A DNA stretch of 64,000 nt from the NCBI GenBank assembly GCA_963989385.1, contig OZ022499.1:82325903-82389902 (forward strand), read 5' to 3'. This DNA comes from Ctena decussata. Its lineage: Eukaryota; Mollusca; Bivalvia; Lucinida; Lucinidae. The notes under the pieces are model-generated. The model did no database searches and was not told where the DNA came from. It saw nothing but the letters and a program-made list of their open reading frames with translations. Shown in pieces: positions 1 to 11,030 of the stretch. Every line of letters starts with the position of its first letter. Within the stretch, counting starts at the first letter, position 1. The position numbers and the translations under genes are program-made.

Positions 1-539
1 GATTCTGCTGATGTTGGAGATACTTTTCACACCGGACTCTAAGGCTGAAGATCTGTTCTGTAATTTTTTTGTGACTAAAGAAATGTTAAGAAGGAGCAAA
101 TGCGTCTGTGCTTGAGAGCAAATGCAAATTACATCTCTTAAGGATTTCTAAATACCAAGACGGCAATTTTATTATGGAATTACTGTAGGGAATTACTGCG
201 CATAGTGCTTTGAAGTGGTTGCAACAATCGACTTAAATTCGAGCCAACAAAGGGATTGAACCTTTTGAAAATCAGAAACCTAAAATTCTAGCGAACGAAA
301 TGAGATTAATAAAAAACATCGGAACTAAAATCTATGCTTATGAATTTCATTTTATCATTTATTTTGAAGTATCAGAACATTAATGACACTAATGGATAAC
401 CGGCACTTTATTAACAATCTCACTGTATGGGGTCTCTTACCTTATCTTCTGCAACCAATTAACAAGTTAGTACGCTCAATTACAATCACCAACTTCCAGA
501 CGTCCTAGGTAAATCAAATAGGAAAACTTTCAGACTTTA
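1..539. other. No gene recognised
   Basis: AT-rich DNA with stops in all frames and no tRNA, repeat or splice pattern that I could support. Confidence 0.5.
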
Positions 540-776
540 GACTATCATTCTAGATCATCGTCTTTTATATTATTTGGATCCTTTTGAAATTAATCAGTCT
601 TTGAATCGACTGTCCAATTAAAATTAGAAATTACAGTATGCTTTTTTCTGGTTTCGTCACCAGATATTGTCAGGGTCACTGACGAGGCTTTATTAGTCGA
701 AACTACGTAGTCTGGCCCATGTTCCTACTTCTGTATGTATTCTCTGCTCTTGAAGGAACTTTTTAAGATTTTAATT
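540..776 (+). repeat. Dispersed repeat family A, copy 1
   Basis: This block matches two later stretches (8332-8529 and 8671-8913) almost base for base, including the shared strings TCGTCACCAGATATTGTC and GAAACTACGTAGTCTGG. No coding potential is visible. It is an interspersed non-coding repeat of unknown class. Confidence 0.8.
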
Positions 777-1825
777 TCATAGGAAAAAAATATATCGTAT
801 ATGAAAGTACTGACTCTTTCACTAGGAATCTCATCGGTGTTGTTCGAGTCTTCCATAGGTTATATGTGAGAAATTTAAGCCAAGGTCGAGTACATTAAAG
901 GCCTCATTACTCTATCAGTGGTAAACATTCATGAGAGGTATCGCTACAAGCTTCTCACTATAGTTTCGTCTTTGTAAATGACCGTTAAAACCAACTTTTA
1001 AACGAATAAAACATCATCGACTTCCTCATAAAAATGGTTTAAGAATGATTTAGGTCATTTTAGTTTGCAACTAGACTGACTTTTCGAAATCATAAACTTG
1101 AATACAGTGGTAAAATACAATGTGCAGGCGTTGGGTCCAATCCAGTCCTCCGCTTTTGTTTATATTGCGTCACATTTTTTGAAGCAATTTGTCATTTTTT
1201 TTCCTAGAACATGTTTCCCGTAATTTTACCGGTTATATGACTCAGTATATGCCATCAACCCACATAATGATCGTGATGATTTGTTTTTAGAGGTTTTTAT
1301 CACTGTTAGGACCATGGAGACTTTAAAGTGTCCATATTACTACGACTGCTAAAAGCATCTTAACACAAAACACAATTCAAATGAAAAGCAGCTCAAACTT
1401 CCTGTTTGGTGATCAAATATCGCTTAATGTGCACTTACTGAGTCATAAAATAGGGGAATTTTTGTTTGTTTCTTTCTTTGTTTGTTTTTTAAATTATAAA
1501 CCCCTCTAGGAAATGCCACTGGTCGCGGAATGTAGTAAACAAAACCGAGACAATGGCTTGGGTCCAACTCATGTACATTGAATCTTTACCATTTTATTCA
1601 ACATTATAATATTGAAGAAAGTACATGTAGGTCATTTTAGGTGCCAACTAAAACGACTCAAACCATTTTTCAACACTTTCTATGTGAAAGTTTTTTTTTT
1701 TTTTTTTCATTTTGTTTAAAGTTGGCTAATCACGGCCATATACAATGACGAAAACGCAGTGAGAATCTTGCATGAACTATTTCATGAATTAGTTGGGGAT
1801 GTATGCGGATAGTTTTTTTTGTGGA
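777..1825. other. No gene recognised
   Basis: AT-rich, with short homopolymers such as the T-run near 1690-1707. Phrases such as TTGGGTCCAA recur near 1132 and 1559, hinting at an old internal duplication. No gene is supported. Confidence 0.4.
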
Positions 1826-2110
1826 AATGTATGTGGTGGCACCCCACTAGAGCCGTCTCATAGGACGGTTCTGGTGAGGAGTCACAATATATGTTTTTGG
1901 TCAAAGATGGATGGGATTGTCTTGGAGGTGTCCTCAAGTACCCCTCTTATCTATGGATAGGTTTGGGATATTTATGAGTGGTGTGGCACCACACTAAAGG
2001 CATCTAAATAAGATGGTTCTGGTGAGGGGTCACGATATATGTTTTTATTTAAAGAAAGGGGGGATTGTCACTGAGTTGTCATCAAATGCCCCTCATGTCT
2101 GAAGCATTGT
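1826..2110 (+). repeat. Degenerate tandem duplication of about 150 bp
   Basis: Two consecutive units share the order GTGGYGGCACC, then GGTTCTGGTGAGG, then GTCACRATATATGTTTTT, then a GGGATTGTC string, then CCCCTC. The units begin near 1829 and 1980. They have diverged by substitutions and small indels. Confidence 0.7.
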
Positions 2111-2835
2111 ACATGTGTATTTACATTTTATGTTCCTTAGATGTACTATGGTCAGGTAGACCAAGCCACTTTAAATTTTGTTTTCTTTTGCTATTGCTTA
2201 TTGCTGTGTGTTTCAGTTCATTCATTTTACTTGTGATGTGATGGACATACATTTGAGCAAATCTGGCAGTTTATGTTGGCCTGCAAATAGGTGTGTGCTG
2301 CTCAGAGTCTGCATTATTACCATAATTCTGCTGTGAGAATCTTGCAGCAATACCTTGCGATGAATTATTTCATGAATTTATATCACATATAGAGCAATGG
2401 GGTCTTCAATCGAGAATTTATTTTTCTCTCTCTCTGAAACTCCCGTTTAAATACGCTTCTAATCAGTAGTCGGCTTTGAGAATTTTTAATTCAAAGGGAG
2501 GTTATTTGAACGTTTAGAATCTTTAAACTTTATTTTTTGGGCGTGATTGCTAAAACTAATATTTATTGTGTACAAGAAAACATTTTCTGCGCAAGCTCAA
2601 ACAAAAAATTAAGGTCTGATTTATTAAAATAAGTAAAAGTGAAATGACTCCGGGCAGTACAGACACGAATAATTGTCCATAATTTGAATTTATAAGCAGA
2701 CGTCTGTCTAACCCGAAATAATCCACATTTAGATTAAATGTTTGCTAGAATAGCCGAGAATGTGAAATAAAAACTCTGAAGTTTTTATTTTTGCACAATA
2801 TGCAATGTGTTGGTTAGTAGGTTATTTTGGGGGTC
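2111..2835. other. No gene recognised
   Basis: AT-rich sequence without a supportable ORF or RNA gene. Confidence 0.4.
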
Positions 2836-3045
2836 GGGCCGCGTAGCGCAGTCGGTAGTGCATCTGACTTATAAGCCAGAGGTCCCGGGTTCGATACCAG
2901 GTACTTTCATTTAGTGCATTTAGTACCTGTTAACCGCTTATGAGGTCTAAGCCTGCCCAGGAACAGTATGGTTAGGTTAACTGACCGTCCCGACATGACC
3001 ATATACGTTTACCGTGGGCGTTAAACAATAACACAACTAAGGTTA
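2836..3045 (+). mobile_element. tRNA-derived SINE
   Basis: The head resembles a tRNA: an A-box-like segment (GTAGCGCAGTCGG), an anticodon-arm-like segment and a B-box (GGGTTCGATACC). The acceptor stem does not pair with the 3' side and the anticodon stem is imperfect, so this is not a functional tRNA gene. About 130 bp of body follows, ending in the GGGCGTTAAAC tail common in molluscan SINEs and LINEs, then an A-rich stretch. Transcription in nature would be by RNA polymerase III from the internal boxes. Confidence 0.75.
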
Positions 3046-3748
3046 TTTTGGGTTTTACAGCCCTTATAGTCAGTATTTCAGTGTATATCGGGCCGTCTCT
3101 TACTTTCCCATATATTAATTTATTTTCATATACATTACTTTCTCATATTCTGATCTTGAAAATATTGCATATATCTGTATGTATTTTTTTTAAGAATTAA
3201 CTTTTTGTTATTCATAACGTATATCTATCATGCTTAGGCATCTGTATAAACATAGCAGCAGAGATCTCTTGCTGTGAAATACAGCTACGCGCACCTGCAA
3301 AATAATTGAGCAAGTTATATAAATTGCACCCCCACCCCACCGTATCCTCACGCCGATTCGACGAATCTCATTATCATTAATTATTTGCACTTTTTATCGA
3401 CATTAGAATTTTCCTTTCTGCCTTGAGAACGCATTATAGATCAAATGTTTTTACGCGGTCGTAGTCTTACTGCATTTAATTAAAGTTACAAAAACACTTT
3501 TTATGAAACACCCCCAAATTCCATGCACCCGTCCAAAAATTCCAAACATTCTGCAAACCGTTTTCCCAAATGCATCAATGCTGTATGTAAAACACTCGAA
3601 GCAATACAATCATAATCAAGGCCGAATTTTTGGAATAATGTTGTCAAAAGGATTTTGACACCATCCCCTCCATTCCAGAATGTCACAATAACAATACGGT
3701 TTATAAAGAAATATGTACTGTCAATACGATTTACATGTAATTTGTAAG
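3046..3748. other. No gene recognised
   Basis: AT-rich. Only short accidental ORFs on the minus strand (near 3208 and 3501) with no recognisable protein features. Confidence 0.4.
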
Positions 3749-3935
3749 AAGCCCCGATAGCTCAGTAGCTTAAGCGCTGGCCTGCTGATCTAGCGTTCCC
3801 GGGTTCGAACCCCGTTGTAGGCGGGAATCCTTTCAATCGTAAACTTGGTTCCACTGCACAAAGCCTTCCATTATCATTACTCATTGTCCTGATATGACTG
3901 AGATACTGTTAAAAAGGACGTAAAATCACAAGACA
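3749..3935 (+). mobile_element. tRNA-derived SINE (second family)
   Basis: Starts with a tRNA-like head: A-box GATAGCTCAGTAGC and B-box GGGTTCGAACCCC. The T-arm is close to canonical but the acceptor and anticodon arms do not fold well. The body contains CCTGATATGACTGAG and GGACGTAAAAT, a decayed version of the usual ACGTTAAA tail, followed by a short ATCC repeat. Confidence 0.7.
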
Positions 3936-4767
3936 TCCATCTATCCATCTGATTTAGTAAGACGTTAAATATATGTGCAGACTAGAGTATTAATGTAGTC
4001 CCTGTGATTTACACTTTCATGGAAACCTGGAGGAGTGTGTCGGAACTGTGTAGATGCACAGGCTGATTTGAGTATCTTATATTTGTGCATGCCATGAGGC
4101 CAGTTTCCGTGTGATGCCGCTCATCCATTTATTTCGCTTGGCGCATTGTTTCCATTTATTCTTTACTAGCATTTCAATGTGTAGGTGAGTGTGTGGTCGC
4201 TTATGTGGCTGTGCGTGTATGAGAGTTTATTGCACACTTCTATAGTTTGTTTTCACTTACAACTACTTTTCTGCCATATAACATTTGCAAATTCATTAAC
4301 GCTAGGAGAAGAAATAAATAAGCAATATGCTTTCGTTCAAATCCTAAAATTTTCATGCTGTACTGTGTATATATATGTTGTCACGCGAAAAAAAACTGAA
4401 ATAGCAAAAACTCCAAACTGCAAATACGTCGCTCAAAAATACGAAGTTCAACAGTCCACAATTTTATCAAAAGTTCTATTATTTCCGTCAAAAAGCCAAA
4501 AACATATTTTCATAATATCAACAAAGAAACATTCGGGAGCTGAGTATGAGAGCTCTACGTTGCTTAAAATGACCAACTTCAAAAGACCTTAATTATGTCA
4601 ATATTGCTTTTATTAAAAGTCAAAAGCCAATTGCATGTGCAAAAGTTTGAGAAAGAAAATTGCAGAAGTTGATGATTGCTTTTAACTTTATCCCAGAAGT
4701 TTGACGATCGGACAGACATGAAGACGGACAGATAGACAGACAAACAGACAGGACCGGATATTCCTGC
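3936..4767. other. No gene recognised
   Basis: Includes a 135-codon open frame at 4185-4592 (+). It has no recognised domain, no homopolymer-free codon bias and no relative elsewhere in the window, so I do not call it a gene. Confidence 0.35.
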
Positions 4768-4925
4768 CCCTGAATAACGTCACTAGGGCATAAAATATTG
4801 TACATTACTGTACACTACTGGACATTACTGGTTTTAGGTACACTAGGGCACTAGGGCATAAAATATTGTACATTACTGTACACTACTGGACATTACTGTA
4901 CACTACTGGACATTACTGGTTTTAG
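4768..4925 (+). repeat. Short tandem duplication around TACTGTACACTACTGG
   Basis: The segment CACTAGGGCATAAAATATTGTACATT occurs twice. Inside it the unit CATTACTGTACACTACTGGA is repeated two or three times. This is a local tandem duplication. Confidence 0.85.
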
Positions 4926-5216
4926 GTACACCGAGTATAACAGTTTAAATATCAATTTTAATACGTACGTTCTCGACGACGCGAAGCTTCGTCGTGCGAC
5001 TATACTGTCACCATGGACAGTGGAATCGAAAAAAAAAATACTCTTGTATTTCAGCTCTTTTGGAGTAGGAAAGCAATGATTACCACGTAGATTTTGGTCA
5101 TTTGGTTTATCTCGGCTACCTAATGGGCGTCTGGACGCCATTTCATTTGGCTAACTTGGTCACATGATCTCGCGTTCGGATACGCTTCGATTCAGGCGGC
5201 CATTGTAAACAAAATT
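4926..5216 (+). repeat. Interspersed repeat family C, contiguous copy
   Basis: Runs from CAGTTTAAATATCAA through GACGCGAAGCTTCGT to GGCGGCCATTGTAAACAA. The same sequence occurs in three separated pieces at 25790-25915, 29197-29330 and 29725-29790. This copy represents the unsplit form and lacks the palindrome that separates the other pieces. Confidence 0.8.
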
Positions 5217-5522
5217 CTTCGCTTTGATGTGGATTTATTAAATAGATAGGGCGTTTATCAGTTGGTAACAATCCTTGATCAGTTCAGTGCAGGGAAGGGA
5301 ACAAGGGTAGAAAAAAGCACGGATCCGTGCTCTTTGATATGATTAGATAATGACCCAAGAAATTACTGTTATCTCCAGTAAGACCCTTTTCCAGACTGTG
5401 CTAATTGATGCACTGCTTGAGATTATGATAAAATAACCAGAAACAAAATAGAATCTATAGTCAGCAGGTAAAGGCAAGTAGCACATGAGCTGATGAGCTC
5501 TTGGTAAAGGTTAAACAAAAAA

Positions 5523-7133
5523 CAGAATGAAACATTTTATTGAACAACAGATTTATTTTACATGTTCTACTTTTTTTTCATGAAACTACGTATTTCGTTT
5601 TTTTTTTTTTTTTTTCTTTTATATCCATAATTCGTTTTAGGATATTCATAAGAATTTTTTTAGAAATCCAGTACTTTATTTTGAAACATCAGTAAATAAT
5701 ATCGGATATCCTTAATTAATTTTCGATATCCATAATTCGATTTTGGGATAGGCGAGGCCTGCTGACAACCGGTTGTCACCAGACTTTTTGGACCAAAATC
5801 GTCTGCTGACAACCGGTTGTCACCAGACTTTTTGGACCAAAACGTCTGCTGACAACCAGCCATATATATTTTCTAACTAAATGGTTTTAAAAAGGGTCTA
5901 ATTTCACTGAATTTGTATTAATATGTTATAAATATGTAATAAATATAACGTAAAGTTTCTCATAGTTAAGGCAAATGACCATTTTTAGTTGCACTCCTGT
6001 AATTGTGTTACATATATATGTGGACTGTTTGTACTTTAATGTATGGAAACCAACAAAGTTAAATATCTACACCATTATAAGCCTATGTAAAACATGTGAC
6101 CCCCAGAGCAGGCTATCTGACTTCAGGGCCATAATTTGAACCAACTTGGTAGAGGACCACTAGGTGATGCTACAAACCAAATACAAGGCTCTGCATCAAG
6201 TGTTTTTAGACAAAAAGATTTTTTGCATTTTCCCTATAAAAGCCTGTGTAAAACCGTGACCCCCAGGGTGAGGCCATTTTGACCCCAGGACCATAATTTG
6301 TCAAGGCTCTAGGCCTTGTGATTTTAGACAAGGAAATCCCATAATTTGTCTAGGCTCTAGGCCTTGTGGTTTTAGACAAACAGATTTTCAAAAACTCTAT
6401 TTTAGCTCATTTGACCTAGTTATGCCATGGACTAGAACCATTTGAGTAACTTTCAAAGAGGATCATATAAGGTTCATTCCTGCCAAGTCTGGTCAAAATC
6501 CAACCAGCAGTTTAGGAGATAATGTCCTTTGAAGCAAATTGTTTACATAGGCTTATATGTTTTACATAGGCTTATAATGGTGTAGATATTTAACTTTGTT
6601 GGTTTCCATACATTAAAGTACAAACAGTCCACATATATATGTAACACAATTACAGGAGTGCAACTAAAAATGGTCATTTGCCTTAACTATGAGAAACTTT
6701 ATTTAATATTTATTACATATTTATAACATATTAATACAAATTCAGTGAAATTAGACCCTTTTTAAAACCATTTAATTAGAAAATATATGGCTGGTTGTCA
6801 GCAGACGTTTTTGGTCCAAAAAGTCTGGTGACAACCGGTTGTCAGCAGACGATTTTGGTCCAAAAAGTCTGGTGACAACCGGTTGTCAGCAGGCCTCGCC
6901 TATCCCAAAATCGAATTATGGATATCGAAAAATAATTAAGGATATCCGATATTATTTACTGATGTCTCAAAATAAAGTACTGGATTTCAAAAAAAATTCT
7001 TATGAATATCCTAAAACGAATTATGGATATAAAAAAAAAAAAAAAAACAAAAAAAAAAACGAAATACGTAGTTTCATGAAAAAAAGTAGAACATGTAAAA
7101 TAAATCTGTTGTTCAATAAAATGTTTCATTCTG
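5523..7133. repeat. Large inverted repeat (arms about 575 bp, spacer about 460 bp)
   Basis: Bases 5523-6095 reappear as the reverse complement at 6557-7133 with only scattered differences, mostly in the T-run near 5600 and the A-run near 7030. Each arm holds two copies of the perfect 14-bp palindrome GACAACCGGTTGTC (5763, 5808, 6830, 6874), about 44 bp apart and followed by a TTTTTGGACCAAAA string. The spacer has its own imperfect duplication (CATAATTTGTC with AGGCTCTAGGCCTTGTG, near 6292-6400). Small ORFs in the arms are translations of the repeat. No clean target-site duplication was found, so it could be a foldback transposon or an inverted duplication. Confidence 0.9.
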
Positions 7134-7185
7134 CAGAAATATTCATAGAAATATAAATTTTAAGTTAAAATTATTTAAAGCAAGG

Positions 7186-7346
7186 ACGATGTTACAGGGC
7201 ACAATAAAAGGAAACAAGAGAAGAGGTAGACAGAAGAAGAGGTGGGAAGACAATATTAAAGAATGGACACGGATTGACTTTTCTCAACTAGGGCAGCTGA
7301 AAAGATGACAAGGTGGAAATGGGATAGAACAGAATAGAAGACCGAT
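7186..7346 (+). mobile_element. LINE 3' fragment (RT C-terminus)
   Basis: Translates with one frame to a basic peptide containing GNKRRGRQKKRWEDNIKEW, a typical C-terminal signature of an endonuclease/reverse-transcriptase LINE common in invertebrates. The minus-strand remnant at 20100-20875 belongs to the same family. Only the very end of ORF2 is present, as expected of a 5'-truncated insertion. Confidence 0.75.
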
Positions 7347-8331
7347 TATATGTGCAGACAAGAAGTTATTGTTTATAGTTACTTTACCTGAACAAAGTAG
7401 GCATGGTCCATAAAGTTGCCTAATCTAATGAACAGCCATAGACTTCCTGTTTCACAGTCAGCAAGTTTAAGAAGCCTGCTAACAATTATACCATATCTTA
7501 TTGTTAAGTTTTGATAGCATTTGCAATCGATCGGATTTGAGATTTCATGTTTCATTTTCTATTGTGAATACAATTGTTACCCTTTCTGGATCTGCCGGAG
7601 TATTCAATTTTACTGAAGTATCGACTGATTTTAAGTGGCTGTGATTTTGTCTGTATGTTCCTGGATGTGTATCTACTCATAAGAAGCAGATCGGAAGTTT
7701 GGCACAATCGATTTCTACATCTGCCCTAAACACCAAATGGGAGAAAAATAAAATAAAGGCAGCACACAGCAGAACTAGACAAGTGAAAAGTCTAAACATC
7801 AGCTCTCCTAAATAGAAAACCACAGATGAAACTGCGCATTTGTACGGTTGGTAATAAATCCCTCAGGTGGGTGGTGGGGGCTTAAGCCGGTGTTACACAT
7901 GCGAAACCCTCGGCCCGGTTCTATAACGGTACATTTATCAAGTGTTCCTCTTACTACCAGTATGTTTTTTATTATCAAGAGTTATTCTTATATTTTCTAC
8001 GCTTTCGAAGTCGCTGTACCTTATTTTTTTAGTCGAAGAATTTTTGTTTATCAACTCGATGTTTCACTATTTCTCGGCTTGGTCATTTGGATCTTAAAAT
8101 ACTTTGGAGCGATGGTATTAGCTTTTATATGTTTCGCCCTAACATAACTTGTGATACTTAAATCCGGATGCTTTTATGGGAGTAAAAGGATATGCTTCTA
8201 AAGCACTACTGAATGTGTCCTTCAGTCTTATGCTAAATTTTGCAATTATCACCCCAGCTACCAATTCGACTTTGCTGGATGTAGGAAGAAGGACGGAATG
8301 TCTACTTAAAATCGTGTTCTACTTAAAATCG
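7347..8331. other. No gene recognised
   Basis: A 99-codon open frame at 7848-8147 (+) is hydrophobic but has no recognisable domain. I see nothing else. Confidence 0.35.
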
Positions 8332-8913
8332 TGTTAAAATCAGTCTTTGTGAATCGACTGCCCAATTAAAATTAAGAAATTACAGTATGCTTTTTTTTCT
8401 GGTTTCGTCACCAGATATTGTCAGGGTCACTGACGAGGCTTTATTAGCCGAAACTACGTAGTCTGGCCTATGTTCCAACTTCTGTATGTATTCTCTGCTC
8501 TTGAAGGAACTTTTTAAGATTTTAATTTTACCTCACTGCAGCTGGTGTTGTGCCGTGTGGAGGCCGTAAAAAGTCTCCCCGTACATCATCCATAGTGCAG
8601 ATTATATTTTATTTACATCCTTTGAGATCAGAGGATAGATTCTGAGAAATCTAAAATTTGAGATCGATTTAGACTGTTATTCTAGATCATCGTCTTTTAT
8701 ATTATTTGGATCCTTTTGAAACTAATCAGTCTTTGTGAATCGACTGCCCAATTAAAATTAAGAAATTACAGTATGCTTTTTTTTCTGGTTTCGTCACCAG
8801 ATATTGTCAGGGTCACTGACGAGGCTTTATTAGCCGAAACTACGTAGTCTGGCCCATGTTCCAACTTCTGTATGTATTCTCTGCTCTTGAAGGAACTTTT
8901 TAAGATTTTAATT
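8332..8913 (+). repeat. Dispersed repeat family A, copies 2 and 3 in tandem
   Basis: The block at 8332-8529 is repeated at 8733-8913. The second copy is preceded by the same upstream sequence (TCTAGATCATCGTC, GGATCCTTTTGAA) as copy 1 at 540-776. The roughly 140 bp between them (GTGCCGTGTGGAGGCCGT and onward) resembles the segment at 54990-55110. Confidence 0.85.
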
Positions 8914-9374
8914 CTCTTGCAGATTGTCTGAAATCTGATATTGTCTGATATAGCTCCTCATGGTCACCACAGTGTCAAAAGAATTTCGTAAGATCCTAAG
9001 TGACCACTGAACAAGTCATTTTGGATATTTGCACTCAATGCATCTATGATAATAATCCGTAACGACTCTTAATTTATATCTCAAATGTCAGCCGCTTTTT
9101 AACCCAGATTCCTGATGAAAGTTCGGTTGGTTTCAATGGCTTTTTCCTTTGTATTGGTCCATGTGTTTTGTGGAAGTTATATCCTTGTTCTTTATTTCCA
9201 ATTTCTCACGAAATCAACGGCCACCAAACACAAACGTGGGCTCATTTCCTGCATTTATCAATTCCCTGATGTCAATACGTTTTAGTAATTTGCATCTAGG
9301 TTTGATGGTACACGTCTTTTGCAAGGTACTACCAATCAATTTAACAATCAAAACTTCGCACTAACTGGGAAAAA
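8914..9374. other. No gene recognised
   Basis: No supportable ORF. It lies just left of the receptor duplication. Confidence 0.35.
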
Positions 9375-9448
9375 CTCTTAAATTTAAGGGACTGAACTAA
9401 ATGAATTTGGCCATCCAAACTTAAATTATGTCACTACTATTTGAATTT

Positions 9449-9812
9449 CTAAGTCATTTTCTTATATTGTTTCATTCTGTCCATTTTTGTGTCGCTAACT
9501 GTGCTACCTTGATAAGCAAAATCATCATCACACGCGTTTACTCCCGTTTCAAATGTTTCGCTTATCTGAGTTGAAGGCAGTGGTGACCTTGAACCTGTAT
9601 CGAAAACCACCATGATTCTTGCCGGTGCATATTTTGCTTGAACATGAAAATTTCTTAATCGCATGAAAAGTGTTTGGAAAGGGGTTTTTCTCAAGATCTT
9701 GCCCATTTGTCAAATTACCATGGCATGTCGCAATGTGTAAAGTGATTTCAATGGCGCCAGCGTTTCTGTGCTTTAAACCTGGTATATGAGTTAAAGTGGT
9801 CAAAGTACCCAA
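9449..9812 (-). pseudogene. Decayed coding fragment of unknown function
   Basis: Two overlapping minus-strand frames together match a single uninterrupted frame in the duplicate (35768-36097). Shared peptide runs include IATCH, PFPN, ARIMVVF or TKIMVVF, PLPSTQ and STVSDT. In this copy the frame shifts between the upstream half (containing IATCHGNLTN) and the downstream half. The conserved protein similarity suggests real coding sequence in the past. I do not recognise the family. It lies in the presumed intron upstream of the receptor exon, on the opposite strand. Confidence 0.5.
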
Positions 9813-10039
9813 CTCATTAGTCCGAACTTGTAAATCAGTTAAACATTAACAATTCCGGAATATTTTAAATACACAAACATGGACCTCAAAACAGAGGTAT
9901 GATTTCGAAGGCGAGCAGGCCATGTTGTTCCTGCGGTATACGGACTTGGCCTTCTGGTTACTCAAGATGGTGAAAAATACTACAGCATCATCTCTTTTCT
10001 TGTGAAATTTTTGCAATTATTTCTCGCTTACCCTTTAAC

Positions 10040-10745
10040 TCCTTCTCTTTTGGATCAAAAGTAATGCCACTGGCTATTGTTCACCGCTCTTGTTAGCGTG
10101 AGTACAAAATTAACGCCTTGCACATGCTCCTCATTATAGCTTTTAATCGATGTATAAACTATAGATGTACACACAATATGTCGCTCAAAATTCACTTCTC
10201 GTAGGTGGCTAGGCAAAATTGTTGGGTAAAGTGTCAAAAAGTGCAAACGAAATCAGGGCTTACAGGATTGCAAGTGTGAAAAGGTTAATGCATCCGATAC
10301 TTTTCACTACTAATGGACTTGACCCAGAGATAAGTCAGTGAATGCAAAGTGTTATAAGATAAAGAAAAATGTTCTTAGAAATCTTGTCAAATTCTTCCAG
10401 AAACGTCGACCAAAGACCGGTATTCGAGGCATGTATTTGCTACATGACAACGCCTCGAGTCACAAGGCTGAAAGTGTGGCATCATTTCTGAATGAGCAGG
10501 GGTCTAATTTCTAGAACCCGCCTTATTCTCCCGATCTAGCCCCACTGTGTCTTTTCCTTGTTCCCTCGTCTCAAGAACAAGATCGCGCCAAAACTGAGAG
10601 CCGCCATATTTAACCTCCTTAGAGATATACCTGAAAAAGGTATGAGAAAGCTTTCAAGCATTGGATTAAAAGATTGAGAATTTGTGTTTCTGTCCAAGGA
10701 GAGTATTTTAAAGGTTTGAAATAAAGATTTTCGTAATCCCACCTG
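10040..10745 (+). mobile_element. Mariner-like transposon relic
   Basis: Contains a degraded 3' half of a mariner transposase. A readable stretch includes GMYLLHDNASSHKAESVASF, with the HDNAxxH motif around the second catalytic Asp. It is followed by a damaged form of PPYSPDLAP, in which the third catalytic Asp region is broken (PLCLFLVP). A stop interrupts the frame before that motif. The N-terminal half is missing. The same relic sits at the same place upstream of receptor copy 2, so it predates the duplication. Confidence 0.8.
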
Positions 10746-10904
10746 TAGTTGTCATTTAATAAAGGCAGCTTTAATAGATTTTTATATGAACATTTCTATT
10801 GAAACGGGTCTCCTTTTTGTGTGTGTTCTTTGTTTCCAAGGTCTACTTATATGGGGTTTTTAAAGCAAGGGACAATCCTGCAGGCACACATCGCTGAATC
10901 AACT

Positions 10905-10975
10905 TTGCATCTACGTTGATTCAAAGTTATGACTTTGAATCAACGTTGAATCAATGTTGATTCAACTGTGGGCCC
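10905..10975 (+). repeat. AACGTT-centred palindromic repeat
   Basis: Alternating TTGATTCAA and TTGAATCAA words with AACGTT or ATGTT centres, ending in GGGCCCAGTAGG. The same block lies upstream of copy 2 (37594-37684). Confidence 0.7.
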
Positions 10976-11030
10976 AGTAGGAATGCTATTCTCGACCATT
11001 CCTCGTAAATTCTCACATCTCTTCTTTCAG

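Noticed and set aside
2838..2910. tRNA gene with a TAT anticodon
   Set aside because: A- and B-boxes are present, but the acceptor stem does not pair, the anticodon stem is broken and a SINE body follows.
3751..3830. tRNA gene with a GAT-like anticodon
   Set aside because: The acceptor and anticodon arms fail to pair and a SINE body follows. Same reasoning for the minus-strand head at 58748-58905, despite its better anticodon arm.
4185..4592. 135-codon open frame
   Set aside because: No domain, no homologue in the window, AT-rich random-like composition and no splice or promoter context.
5660..7156. Two frames sharing DFGPKSLVTTGCQQASPIPKS
   Set aside because: They fall in opposite arms of the inverted repeat and encode the same repeat. 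There is no independent evidence for a protein.
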